From an uncultured Bacteroidales bacterium (lineage in GTDB: Bacteria > Bacteroidota > Bacteroidia > Bacteroidales > UBA932), in NCBI GenBank assembly GCA_900316045.1, contig ONBM01000001.1:1-64000 (forward strand): a stretch of DNA of 64,000 nucleotides. Direction: 5' to 3'. The notes beneath the pieces are model-generated. The model saw nothing but the letters and a program-made list of their open reading frames with translations, searched no databases and was not told the DNA's origin. Within the stretch, counting starts at the first letter, position 1, and each line of letters opens with the position of its first letter. Made by a program: the position numbers and the translations under genes. This document shows, one piece after another, positions 52,830-60,828 of this stretch.

Positions 52830-53291
52830 ATGACTGAGAAAACTTGCAAGGCTCCGGGCCTGGAAAAATTCCGTGCGCTGCTGAAGAAATATGATTTGAA
52901 GGTGACTCCGCAGAGAATTGCCGTTCATGAGGCAATGCTGGCATTAGGACATGCATCGGCCGACATGGTGACTGAATATATCATCACCCGCGGCAAAGCG
53001 AAGGTTACTGTCGCTTCAGTTTATAACATCCTTTCACAACTCACCATGCTTGGCATCTACAATCATAGGATGAGCTCGAACAACAAGATGTACTTCGACG
53101 TGAACACCTTCAAGCATTTTCACCTTTACGACACCGAGAACAACTGTTATGTCGATGTCGTAGACGACGAATTGCAGAAAGTCCTCGAAGAACGCCTTAT
53201 GAGCAAACATTATAAGGGTTACAAGGTCGACGACATTGACGTACAGATTCTCTGTCACCCTACGACGCATCACCGCAAGGTTTTATCATAA
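52830..53291 (+). CDS. Fur-family transcription regulator (PerR-like)
   Basis: A 153-residue winged-helix repressor: LKKYDLKVTPQRIAVHEAM, HASADMVTEYI and VTVASVYNILSQLTMLGI form the DNA-binding domain. The metal region reads KHFHLYDTENNCYVDVVDDEL; the CxxC pairs of zinc-structured Fur proteins are missing, as in many Bacteroidota PerR-like members. Divergent from trxB, fitting a peroxide-stress role, which is inference. Its last codons and stop are copied 67 bp downstream (53347-53378). Confidence 0.88.
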   Translation: MTEKTCKAPGLEKFRALLKKYDLKVTPQRIAVHEAMLALGHASADMVTEYIITRGKAKVTVASVYNILSQLTMLGIYNHRMSSNNKMYFDVNTFKHFHLYDTENNCYVDVVDDELQKVLEERLMSKHYKGYKVDDIDVQILCHPTTHHRKVLS

Positions 53292-53378
53292 GCTGACTGG
53301 CATCTCTGCCCTCTCGCGGCAAAAGGATGACGCGCCACATAGCATAGTTTTATCATAAGCAGACTGGCATCTCTGCCC
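53280..53378. repeat. direct repeat containing the 3' end of the Fur-family gene
   Basis: A 32-bp word starting GTTTTATCATAAGC and ending GACTGGCATCTCTGCCC occurs at 53280-53311 and 53347-53378 with one mismatch. The first copy includes the last codons and stop of the gene. Start-to-start distance is 67 bp. It looks like a duplication left by insertion or recombination at this junction. Confidence 0.85.
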
Positions 53379-53401
53379 ATCTTCGCGGGATTGACAGCAA
53401 A

Positions 53402-53955
53402 ATCGAGTAGGAGGAAAACGAAGTAGTTTCCTTCCTACTTTCATTTTCCGACCTCTCGCACCACCGGACTTGCCGTTCCGCATACGGCGGTTCCCGATAA
53501 AGCGGTGAATCAATGGATGGAGTGACCGAGATGAAGATATTCGGGGAATCAACTCCTAAACCAGCATTTAAGAATATACCTGTGTTTAAGAATATACCCC
53601 GTCATTCAGAACTTGTTTCAGGATCTGCCCTCCGCAAACATAGATTCCTGGTCAAGCCCGAATGACGGAAGAAGGATGAACTAGCTTTCACGCCATCGTG
53701 AAATGTGGGACCGCCGATGAGGCTGTGGTCGCATAGCTTACATCCATGTCCTTGCCCAGAAGTACGAGAGAATTACATTCATCGGCAACGGCATAGTGCC
53801 ACCGGCTGGCTTGTATTGAAGGACTGCGTCGCCCTCCCGGTTTCCAGAACGGGGGTTGGCAACGGGAACAGCCTCCTCAGCGCTTATAATGAATGTCACC
53901 GTTGCCTACGATTGTGAATAATCGAAATCTATCTTCAAGGTTTCACAAAACCTTG
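53402..53955 (-). mobile_element. group II intron remnant (3' end recognisable, no reverse transcriptase)
   Basis: On the minus strand 53493-53460 reads as a domain V-like hairpin (ACCGCCGTATGCGG arm, GTCCGGTGGT return arm), followed by a domain VI-like hairpin (GGAAAA...TTTTCC, 53450-53410) and the end CCTCCTACTCGAT, a 3' end pattern I know from group II introns with CGC-type domain V. Upstream (to about 53955) is non-coding, hairpin-rich sequence, including CAAGGTTT-caca-AAACCTTG (53936-53955). No reverse transcriptase frame exists. The 5' end could not be placed, so 53955 is only the limit of what looks structured. Confidence 0.5.
53567..53668. repeat. short direct repeat and long-spaced inverted repeat
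   Basis: TTTAAGAATATACC occurs at 53567-53580 and 53585-53598. Immediately after, CCGTCATTC (53599-53607) and GAATGACGG (53660-53668) form a 9-bp inverted repeat around a 52-nt spacer that contains the palindromic-element-like AGAACTTGTTTCAGGATCT. It resembles the dispersed terminator or REP-like elements of Bacteroidota. Confidence 0.45.
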
Positions 53956-54290
53956 TCGATGATGACGCGAAAAAAATAGCATATGGATATTCAAACCCTC
54001 CGGAAGAAGCGTCTCGCAAAACGCTGTCGAGGCAGGCTGCACGGAAGTGCGTAGGGAAGGGCATGTCTCGACATCGAGGTCTCCCTAGAGCCACGTTGTC
54101 GACCGACACCCATTTGCAGAGCCCCCGGAAGGAGATACTCCGACAGCTCTTTGCGAAATTCCACTACTCTCATCCCGTTCGACCAACTCCGTCATCCGAA
54201 TTCATTCATCCAGAACTACCCGACCCGTCGCCCTGCCAACAAATACGGCAAAAGTGCCATCCGAGAAAAAAATCTTAGCATCCCTTCGTC
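53956..54290. other. non-coding tract in the decayed region
   Basis: Short open frames occur on both strands but none has a recognisable protein pattern or a ribosome-binding context. The stretch may include the upstream part of the intron remnant on the minus strand. No repeats at the borders were seen. Confidence 0.4.
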
Positions 54291-54506
54291 ATGCATGAGA
54301 AGGCTATTGTAAGAATGCAATGCGTTTCATCGCCGGAGTGTCAGCGACCTTCGACACGATCATTAGGCATGACAAGGCTTTTGTCAGAAAGCAATGTCCA
54401 GTTCGCTCAACTTGCTGACAGGGGCTTACTGATAAGGGTCCTTTATGATGAAGATCGAAAAGATAATACATATGCTCTGGCCAAGGCGCTCTGTGCGCAG
54501 CTTTAG
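54291..54506 (+). pseudogene. possible fragment of an HxlR-type regulator
   Basis: A 71-codon frame whose last 45 residues (SLGMTRLLSESNVQFAQL, DRGLLIRVLYDEDRKDNTYAL) resemble the wing of HxlR regulators, where a GLIxRxVYxExPPRVEYxLT pattern is expected. The first 25 residues do not fit. HxlR genes often sit beside flavin reductase genes, and one follows at 55053-55616. The match is loose, so this could be chance. Confidence 0.3.
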
Positions 54507-54600
54507 TTATTTGATGCCAAATCGCTCTTTTCTCTTATAAAAGAAGGCCATGTAAGACAAGCCGTTGTACCCATAATTAGCTTCGGCTAAGAAGATAATA

Positions 54601-54879
54601 TTATTTCAGGTATTCAATGTTATCGAGCATGCGGATGATTAGGGTGCGGAAGCCGGCTTTGAAGGCATCGTTCTGCTGGTATTCGCGATAGAGGGACATG
54701 TCGCCTTTGCGCTTTTGGCGGATGATCCGGTCGATGATCATGGCCATTGCGGCTTCAACGGCTTGCTGGTCAGGGTTGCCGATGATCTGGTTCTGGTACT
54801 GCTCGTCGCTGGCGACGGCTTTGGTGATGTTGATCAGTTTCTCCTTTTGGTCGGCCGGGGAGGCTTCCCAGCCGCGGAC
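54601..54879 (-). pseudogene. orphan C-terminal fragment, probably type I restriction HsdR/helicase-like
   Basis: An open frame of 92 codons with no start codon near its upstream stop. It reads GWEASPADQKEKLINITKAV, then NPDQQAVEAAMAMIIDRII and YREYQQNDAFKAGFRTLII before the stop. The pattern of a short helical tail with YxxYxxxxxFKxxF is what I recall at the C-terminus of HsdR-like helicases. The rest of the gene is missing, so this is a truncated remnant. Its codon usage is rich in GCC, CAG and ATC, unlike the AT-leaning surroundings. Confidence 0.45.
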
Positions 54880-54920
54880 TCAAATTATTCTATTATAGGG
54901 GTTTAAAGGAGCGGGGTCAC

Positions 54921-55004
54921 GTGAACGGTTACCTTACCGACACCTGCCTTGCCGCACAGGACTTCTACAAGAAAATTCTGGATTATTTCAAGATCAGATA
55001 TTGA
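54921..55004 (+). pseudogene. orphan gene-end fragment, perhaps an alpha/beta-hydrolase C-terminus
   Basis: A frame ending VNGYLTDTCLAAQDFYKK followed by ILDYFKIRY and a stop, with no upstream start or domain. The DFYKKILDYF ending is like C-termini of secreted esterases and peptidases of the alpha/beta-hydrolase fold. It sits tail-to-tail with the flavin reductase gene. Low certainty. Confidence 0.25.
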
Positions 55005-55052
55005 AAAAATTGAGGCCGTCCTAGGGTTTGAGACGACATCGGGATTTTTCCA

Positions 55053-55616
55053 TTATTTCAATTGAGTCCCATCCTTGAAGGCATTGCCCACGCGCTTGCC
55101 GATTTCGAGATAGCCCAGATGGACGGGATCGAATGTCAGCAGGCGCATCTTCTCCAAATCTGGCTTACCATCCTCGGCAAGATACTGTTCGTTCACGCGA
55201 ATGTTCAGAATCTTGGCCACAATATAGTAGCCGGTTTCCGACTCATCGATCTTCCGCTCTATGCGGCACTCCATGGTCATGGGAAAGTCGGTGAAGACAG
55301 GAGCATTCACCTGCTCTCCCTTTTCTACGTTCCAGCCAGTCTTGGCTACCTTGTCCTTAGCCTTCTTGCCGCTGACGATGCCAACATAGTCTGCTGCAAC
55401 CATCGTCTCGGCTGTGGCGAAGGCAATCGTAAAATCGGGATTGGCATTGAGATTGACGGTAGTCTGATGGTTGCCCATCGAAATCATGATTTTGTCTGCG
55501 TCCCACTGTCCTGCCCATGCTGCGTTCATGGCATTGGGTGTACCATCGGCATCGTATGTGCCGATAACTAATACTGCTTGTGGCATGAACCATGCCTTTG
55601 GATCAAAGTTCTTCAT
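55053..55616 (-). CDS. flavin reductase family protein (flavoredoxin-like)
   Basis: A 187-residue FMN-binding split-barrel protein: the N-terminal QAVLVIGTYDADGTPNAMNAAW, then ISMGNHQTTVNLNANPDFTIAF and the C-terminal VHLGYLEIGKRVGNAF. It should bind FMN and transfer electrons between NAD(P)H or a redox protein and an acceptor. It is the only intact gene between the Fur-family gene and tRNA-His. It has a different codon feel (more GGC and GCC) from its neighbours, so it may belong to the imported material. Confidence 0.88.
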   Translation of the reverse strand: MKNFDPKAWFMPQAVLVIGTYDADGTPNAMNAAWAGQWDADKIMISMGNHQTTVNLNANPDFTIAFATAETMVAADYVGIVSGKKAKDKVAKTGWNVEKGEQVNAPVFTDFPMTMECRIERKIDESETGYYIVAKILNIRVNEQYLAEDGKPDLEKMRLLTFDPVHLGYLEIGKRVGNAFKDGTQLK

Positions 55617-55701
55617 GATATCTGATTTTTAACGAACTTCCGCACAGGCTCCAAGGGGCGAGCGAAACATCTTCGTAAATAATTGATTATCAACAAGGGC
55701 G

Positions 55702-55738
55702 TTGCTCACCCATATTAAAAATCAGGCAGCGTGAGCAA
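55702..55738. repeat. inverted repeat between flavin reductase and tRNA-His
   Basis: TTGCTCAC (55702-55709) and GTGAGCAA (55731-55738), a perfect 8-bp stem with a 21-nt loop. The word TTGATTATCAA also occurs on both sides (near 55683 and 55758). The rest of 55617-55836 shows no gene. Confidence 0.4.
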
Positions 55739-55836
55739 TTAATGCTAACGAATATGTTGATTATCAAGCACATGAGAAATGCCTCTTACCTACCCTACCG
55801 GTCAGGTTTTTGACTTGAACCGTGTCTTGCATGACA

Positions 55837-55871
55837 TAAAAAAGCAACCCCCGGACTCCTCCGAGAGTTGC
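55837..55871 (-). terminator. terminator of tRNA-His
   Basis: On the minus strand GCAAC and GTTGC close a GC-rich hairpin (with CGGAG/CTCCG-like pairing inside), followed by six U. It starts 5 nt after the tRNA 3' end. Confidence 0.7.
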
Positions 55872-55876
55872 AGCAG

Positions 55877-55950
55877 GGTGCGCGGTGGGACTCGAACCCA
55901 CGACAACCAGAACCACAATCTGGCGCTCTACCAACTGAACTACGCGCACC
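55877..55950 (-). tRNA. tRNA-His (GTG)
   Basis: The minus strand folds as a cloverleaf: acceptor GTGCGCG/CGCGCAC, D-stem GTTC/GAGC, anticodon stem CCAGA/TCTGG with loop TTGTGGT (anticodon GTG), and T-arm GTGGG-TTCGAGT-CCCAC. The extra 5' G (-1) typical of tRNA-His is encoded opposite C73. CCA is not encoded. A TATCTTTG box (55970-55963) lies about 9 nt upstream of the mature 5' end and a terminator follows. The decayed region 53.3-55.0 kb and flavin reductase lie on its 3' side. Confidence 0.97.
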
Positions 55951-55962
55951 ATGTTCGGACTG

Positions 55963-56012
55963 CAAAGATACAAAAAAATCTTGCTTTGCAAGAATATAAA
56001 TCTCTATATTTG
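55963..56012. promoter_or_regulatory. divergent -7 boxes of tRNA-His and DUF389
   Basis: Minus TATCTTTG (55970-55963) serves tRNA-His. Plus TATATTTG (56005-56012), with TTG at 55981-55983 as a -33 candidate, serves the DUF389 gene and ends 7 nt before its ATG. Confidence 0.55.
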
Positions 56013-56019
56013 TAAAAAT

Positions 56020-57342
56020 ATGAGATTAATAGATATAATAGACATAAAGGATCACATCGATCGCGAATCCGCGGCAGAGAAAATTCGCGGCGGGATTGCC
56101 TTTCGCGGTCCTAACGCCTGGATTCTCGGATTTGCGATAGTGCTGGCCTCGGTAGGCCTGAATGTGAATTCGGTTGCGGTAATCATCGGTGCCATGCTTG
56201 TTTCCCCACTAATGGGGCCAATCTTCGGAGTGGGCCTAGGGCTGGGCACGAATGACACGAAACTCATTAAAGACAGCCTTATGAATCTTCTCATAATGGT
56301 CTGCATAAGCCTGTTCGTGTCGTTCCTCTATTTTCTCATAACTCCGCTGAACCTATCGAATCCCACCGAGCTGGAGTCGAGGACCAGTCCTACGATTTAC
56401 GATGTGATTATCGCCTTGTTCGGCGGTCTCGCCGGGATTTTCGAAATCTGCCGCAAGGAGAAGGGCACGGTAATCTCCGGCGTGGCAATCGCTACTGCCC
56501 TAATGCCTCCGCTCTGCACGGCCGGCTACGGCATAGCCCATGCCAGCCTGCACTATTTCGGTGGCGCGATGTTCCTCTTCATCATAAACAGCGTCTTCAT
56601 CGTGCTGGCCACATTCGCGATGGTCAAGTACCTGAAATTCCCTGAAGCCGCATTCGCCGATGCCAAGAGAAGGAAAAACACTCGCAACATAGTGACGGCG
56701 GTTGTCATCCTGGTGATGATTCCTAGCATCTGGAGCGCATTCACCATGATTCGCAACACGAATTTCAGGCAGAACGTCGCCAATTTCGTGCAGGAGAACA
56801 AGACTTTCTCCGGCGGCTACATATTCGACTACGAGGTCAGCACGAAAGGGAAGCAGCACGCCGATATTTACGTAACTGGGGAGCCACTCACTCAGGGCAA
56901 GAAAGAAGAACTGATTTCCAAAGCCGGGAAATTCGGCATAGCTTCTGACAGGATCAATTTCATAGAGCACAAGATATTCGAAGAAAATCAGGATGGGGGT
57001 TCTTCCGAGATAGTGAATATGCTGTATCAGAGGTCATCCGATGAATTAAATCGCAAAGACCTGCAAATCAAGGCCCTGGAAGGACAGCTGATGGATGCGA
57101 GAGGTGCCGCCATCCCTTACGTCCAGCTGACGAAAGAAATCAAGTCTGCCTACCCAGAGATCGAGGAGATGACATTCGGCCGCGGAGCTTCGGTCCAGGC
57201 CGACAGCCTTGCCAGAAACGATCTCATCATCGTGGTCGCCAAAGCCAACCCGAAGCTTAGCCAGGAAAAGCTCAGGAAGCTGGGCGGATGGCTTCGAATC
57301 CGCATGAATGACACTACAGTAGTGGTCATGAATCGTAATTAG
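56020..57342 (+). CDS. DUF389 membrane protein
   Basis: A 440-residue protein with about six to seven membrane helices in its first 260 residues, carrying the DUF389 signature VNSVAVIIGAMLVSPLMGPIFG and SGVAIATALMPPLCTAGYGIA. A soluble C-terminal part with a coiled-coil stretch (SDELNRKDLQIKALEGQL) follows. Function unknown; related proteins include small hydrophobic transport-like membrane proteins. The start at 56020 is fixed by the promoter; the in-frame ATG at 55951 precedes it. The CapA-like gene begins one base after its stop. Confidence 0.87.
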   Translation: MRLIDIIDIKDHIDRESAAEKIRGGIAFRGPNAWILGFAIVLASVGLNVNSVAVIIGAMLVSPLMGPIFGVGLGLGTNDTKLIKDSLMNLLIMVCISLFVSFLYFLITPLNLSNPTELESRTSPTIYDVIIALFGGLAGIFEICRKEKGTVISGVAIATALMPPLCTAGYGIAHASLHYFGGAMFLFIINSVFIVLATFAMVKYLKFPEAAFADAKRRKNTRNIVTAVVILVMIPSIWSAFTMIRNTNFRQNVANFVQENKTFSGGYIFDYEVSTKGKQHADIYVTGEPLTQGKKEELISKAGKFGIASDRINFIEHKIFEENQDGGSSEIVNMLYQRSSDELNRKDLQIKALEGQLMDARGAAIPYVQLTKEIKSAYPEIEEMTFGRGASVQADSLARNDLIIVVAKANPKLSQEKLRKLGGWLRIRMNDTTVVVMNRN

Positions 57343-57343
57343 G

Positions 57344-58498
57344 ATGAGGGGAGCGCTTCTTATTTTCTTCGCATTGTTTCTTCTTCCCGTCCTCGGCCAG
57401 CGGATGCCAATCCGGAAAGTACTGACGGGGAAGCTGAGAATGGAGAGCCGGATTCCGGCCCCAGCCGCCCTCTCTTTCCATCCTGACACCATCACTTTGA
57501 CGTTCCTTGGAGATGCCATGATGCACAAAGAGCAGATTAGGAATGCGCACGTCAAAGAGCATTCGGCATATTCATTCAATGAATATTTTGAACCTCTTGA
57601 AGGCATCATCAGAAATGCGGATCTTGCCATCATCAATGCCGAATTCACCCTGGCAGGAAAGCCTTATTCAGGATATCCTTGCTTCTCTGCCCCCGATGAA
57701 TATGCCGACTATCTGAAAGATAGCGGGATAGACATATTCCTGACGGCAAACAACCACATCCTGGACAAAGGCTGGAAGGGGCTGCGGCGGACGCTGGCGG
57801 CATATTCAGATAAAGGAATCTTTACGGCAGGAACTGCCCTCTCCGCAAAGGAAGACAGCCTTTGCAACCCATTGATAGTGCCCATCAAGGGCATCAGGAT
57901 AGCATTCGTGAATGCGACTTACGACACTAATGTCCTTTTGCCAGCCGATTCGATGGTCGTGCATAAGCTGGATAGCTCCGACGTGGCATATTCAATGAGC
58001 ATGGCAAAGGAACGGGGGGCCGACTTCATCGTCGCCCTCCCCCACTGGGGCGTTGAATACTCATTGAAGCACTCCAAGAATCAGCTCTACTGGGCGAGCT
58101 TTTTCGTTCGACACGGGGCAGATGCGGTCATCGGCACTCACCCGCACGTCGTCCAAGACACGCAAGTCCTTGGCGGCGTGCCGGTAATATATTCATTAGG
58201 CAACATCATCTCCAACATGAGCGCCAGGAACACCAGGATCGGGCTCATCGTCACTCTGCGCATCGCAGTGTCAGAAAACAGGGATTGCACTCTGCTTGAG
58301 CCTGAATATACATTCACTTGGTGCGCCAGGCCTGGCGCAATCTCTGACAGTTACAAGACCGTGCCAGTGAGGGAATGGATGAGCAAAGAATACGAGTGGA
58401 AAAATGAAAATGACTATATTGACATGTCTTCTTCCTACGAAAGGGTGAAGACGAAAACAGGAATATCCGACATTCAGAAACATGAAGAAAACAATTAA
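57344..58498 (+). CDS. CapA-family (PGA_cap) metallophosphoesterase-like protein
   Basis: A 384-residue exported protein (LLIFFALFLLPVLGQ signal) with the CapA fold: ITLTFLGDAMMHKEQI, ADLAIINAEFTLAGKPYSGYP, IFLTANNHILDKGW, IVALPHWGVEY and GADAVIGTHPHVVQ. The family takes part in poly-gamma-glutamate capsule synthesis in Bacillus, but many members have unknown roles, and no other capsule genes are adjacent. It overlaps phoH by 17 nt. Confidence 0.88.
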   Translation: MRGALLIFFALFLLPVLGQRMPIRKVLTGKLRMESRIPAPAALSFHPDTITLTFLGDAMMHKEQIRNAHVKEHSAYSFNEYFEPLEGIIRNADLAIINAEFTLAGKPYSGYPCFSAPDEYADYLKDSGIDIFLTANNHILDKGWKGLRRTLAAYSDKGIFTAGTALSAKEDSLCNPLIVPIKGIRIAFVNATYDTNVLLPADSMVVHKLDSSDVAYSMSMAKERGADFIVALPHWGVEYSLKHSKNQLYWASFFVRHGADAVIGTHPHVVQDTQVLGGVPVIYSLGNIISNMSARNTRIGLIVTLRIAVSENRDCTLLEPEYTFTWCARPGAISDSYKTVPVREWMSKEYEWKNENDYIDMSSSYERVKTKTGISDIQKHEENN

Positions 58499-59432
58499 GA
58501 TTGAAGGAATCGAGCCAATTGAAATCTATGGGGCAGGCAATAAGATACTTGAAGAGTTCTGCTCTTATTTTCCATCACTAAAAGTCGTGGCCAGGGGAAA
58601 CGAGATAATCCTGGACGGCAAGGAAAGCAGCATTCAGGAATTCTCGCAGAGATTCGGGGAACTTGTCGAGCTGAGGCATCGCAAGATGAACCTTACGCCG
58701 TTCGATGTCGAGGACATTTTCGATGGCAGTTCTTCGCCGAGCAATTTCATAGACGGAGAAGCTATAATAGTGCATGGGACGGACGGGAAACCGATACGAG
58801 CCCGCAATAGGAACCAGCAGGAGATGGTGAAGGCATATTTCAACTCGGATCTCATCTTCGCCGTAGGACCTGCTGGCACGGGGAAGACATACATCGCCAT
58901 AGCCTTGGCTGTAAGGGCTTTGAAGAATCGTGAGATAAAGAGGATAATACTCACCAGGCCTGCCGTAGAAGCAGGAGAACGCCTAGGATTCCTGCCAGGC
59001 GACTTGAAAGACAAGCTGGATCCTTACCTGCAGCCGCTTTACGATGCTCTAGGGGACATGATTCCTTCTCGCAAGCTGCAAGATTTCATGGCCGACGGCA
59101 CCATCCAGATAGCGCCGCTAGCCTACATGAGAGGCCGTACCTTGGATCACGCCTGCGTCATACTGGACGAAGCCCAGAACACAAATGTAGGTCAGCTGAA
59201 AATGTTCCTGACCCGAATGGGCATGAACGCCAAGTTCATAGTTACCGGCGACGCCACGCAGATAGACCTTCCGAACAGAGAGGACTCAGGCTTGCTCAAA
59301 GGCATTAATATGCTGAGAGACATAAAGGGCATCAGCACTATTTTCTTCACTAACGACGACATCGTCCGCCATCCGCTAGTGACTAAAATCGTCAATGCAT
59401 TCGACAAACCGAAAGAGGAGAAGGACTCGTGA
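58482..59432 (+). CDS. phoH: PhoH-family ATPase
   Basis: A 316-residue protein with an N-terminal KH-like region and a P-loop ATPase domain: Walker A AVGPAGTGKTYIAIALA (near residue 128), LTRPAVEAGERLGFLPGD, Walker B CVILDEAQNT and sensor FIVTGDATQIDLP. PhoH proteins are linked to RNA metabolism and ribosome-associated functions in many bacteria. The start overlaps the CapA-like gene. Confidence 0.93.
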   Translation: MKKTIKIEGIEPIEIYGAGNKILEEFCSYFPSLKVVARGNEIILDGKESSIQEFSQRFGELVELRHRKMNLTPFDVEDIFDGSSSPSNFIDGEAIIVHGTDGKPIRARNRNQQEMVKAYFNSDLIFAVGPAGTGKTYIAIALAVRALKNREIKRIILTRPAVEAGERLGFLPGDLKDKLDPYLQPLYDALGDMIPSRKLQDFMADGTIQIAPLAYMRGRTLDHACVILDEAQNTNVGQLKMFLTRMGMNAKFIVTGDATQIDLPNREDSGLLKGINMLRDIKGISTIFFTNDDIVRHPLVTKIVNAFDKPKEEKDS

Positions 59433-59471
59433 GAATCCTCCCCCTCTTTGAAATTCGTCGTATTCAGATGA

Positions 59472-60803
59472 CTAGTTAGCCATGGCTGAATATTTCTCGT
59501 AGCCTTGTTTGTATTTAGGATCCGGATCGTCTTGGAGACGATAGCAGATGTTCTTTAGATAAGAAGCGATGCTGGACTTCACTTGATCGTCCTTCGTGAT
59601 TTCGATGGCTTTCTCGAAAGGATCCACGCACTTCTTCAGAGTTTTCTCGAACTCCTGAACGAGGGCAACGTATTTCTTATCGTCAAGCTCGTCTTGAGCC
59701 TTCTTCTCGAGCTCGACTGCCTGATTGAAGTAAAGAAGGCCTTCTCCTACGTAACCGTACTCATAGTTAGGGTCGATTTCGGAGCATTTCTTATATGCCT
59801 CGATGGCTTTCTCGGTCTCCCCAAGCTTCGAATGAACGTTGCCTTCCACATAGTAAATGGACGCATTCTTCGGGTCCTTTGCCTTTGCCTGATCCAGAAG
59901 TTCGAAGAGTTTATCAGTATTAGATCCAGAAGAAACATAATAATTGATAAGCCCTATCAAGATGGACTGGCTCTCAGGATACTTCGTGAAGCCTTCCTCG
60001 AGATATTTCCTGGCGACTTCTTGTCCTGCTGCAGAGGTGTCAAGCTTAGTGGCGACATCTGCAATCCTAGAATAAACCTCGCCACCCTCTGCGGCATAAC
60101 CTATCTTCAGGCATTTCTCGAACGCATCTTTCGCAACCTGAAGGTCGCCCAGCTGCTGAGCGATGAAGCCAGAATTGTACAAAGAGAATGTATCGATTTG
60201 AGAGAGAGGCTTTTCCGCCATTACTTCCTGGGCCAAGCCGAAATATTTCTCAGCGCTTTTCAAGTCCCCAAGGCCATATTTGTTGTATGCCTCGTTAACA
60301 ATCTTCTGATTGAGTGCCTTAAGGCCATTAGCGATATCCTTAGATTTAGAACCCTTTGGATCAGCCTCAGCGGCCTTCTTGTAAGCATCATATGCATTCT
60401 CCAGCGGATTCTCAACCACAGGCTTAGTAACCTCGATGATTGCTAGCTTTCCGCCGCTGAAATAGAGATTCTTATTCGAGAATATTTCCTTGACATAAGA
60501 ATTTCCATTCATCTGAACTTGTTCAGTAGAAGTCGGTTTATCGTTTCCCATCATAAGCTTGACTTCAGCTTCTGACGAGCCTACGAGAGCATTTCCTGCA
60601 GGAGCATCATAGGCATTTACGTATGCCTCTGCAAGTTTTAACCACGTAGCAGGCTTGGCGGCCTTCTTTGGATTATCAGCGGCACTCTTTGCAGACTCCA
60701 CAGCCTTCGCTGCGGCTTCCGGAGAAAGTTGCTGGGTGCCTACTTGGGCATTGGCAATCTGGACAGAAGCCAGAACAGCCAGAGCTATCAAAATTCTTTT
60801 CAT
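59472..60803 (-). CDS. secreted TPR-repeat protein
   Basis: A 443-residue exported protein (MKRILIALAVLASVQIANAQ) composed of TPR-like repeats: LGDLKSAEKYFGLAQEVM, LGDLQVAKDAFEKCLKIGYA, IYYVEGNVHSKLGETEKAIEA, then YEYGYVGEGLLYFNQAVELE. It lies 25 nt downstream of gyrA and is probably cotranscribed; this gyrA-TPR order is common in Bacteroidales. Binding partners unknown. Confidence 0.85.
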   Translation of the reverse strand: MKRILIALAVLASVQIANAQVGTQQLSPEAAAKAVESAKSAADNPKKAAKPATWLKLAEAYVNAYDAPAGNALVGSSEAEVKLMMGNDKPTSTEQVQMNGNSYVKEIFSNKNLYFSGGKLAIIEVTKPVVENPLENAYDAYKKAAEADPKGSKSKDIANGLKALNQKIVNEAYNKYGLGDLKSAEKYFGLAQEVMAEKPLSQIDTFSLYNSGFIAQQLGDLQVAKDAFEKCLKIGYAAEGGEVYSRIADVATKLDTSAAGQEVARKYLEEGFTKYPESQSILIGLINYYVSSGSNTDKLFELLDQAKAKDPKNASIYYVEGNVHSKLGETEKAIEAYKKCSEIDPNYEYGYVGEGLLYFNQAVELEKKAQDELDDKKYVALVQEFEKTLKKCVDPFEKAIEITKDDQVKSSIASYLKNICYRLQDDPDPKYKQGYEKYSAMAN

Positions 60804-60828
60804 CTTAGATAAAATTTAATTATGGTTA

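Noticed and set aside
53705-54278. Short plus- and minus-strand frames of 60-71 codons in the decayed region
   Set aside because: They lack ribosome-binding context, family patterns and coding-like composition.
53402-54300. Idea of a retron or other defence non-coding RNA in the 53.4-54.3 kb tract
   Set aside because: No reverse transcriptase frame is nearby, and the 3' part fits a group II intron end better.
55877-55950. Search for an attachment-site copy of the tRNA-His 3' end within 53.3-55.9 kb
   Set aside because: No repeat of the tRNA end was found by eye, so an att pair is not reported.
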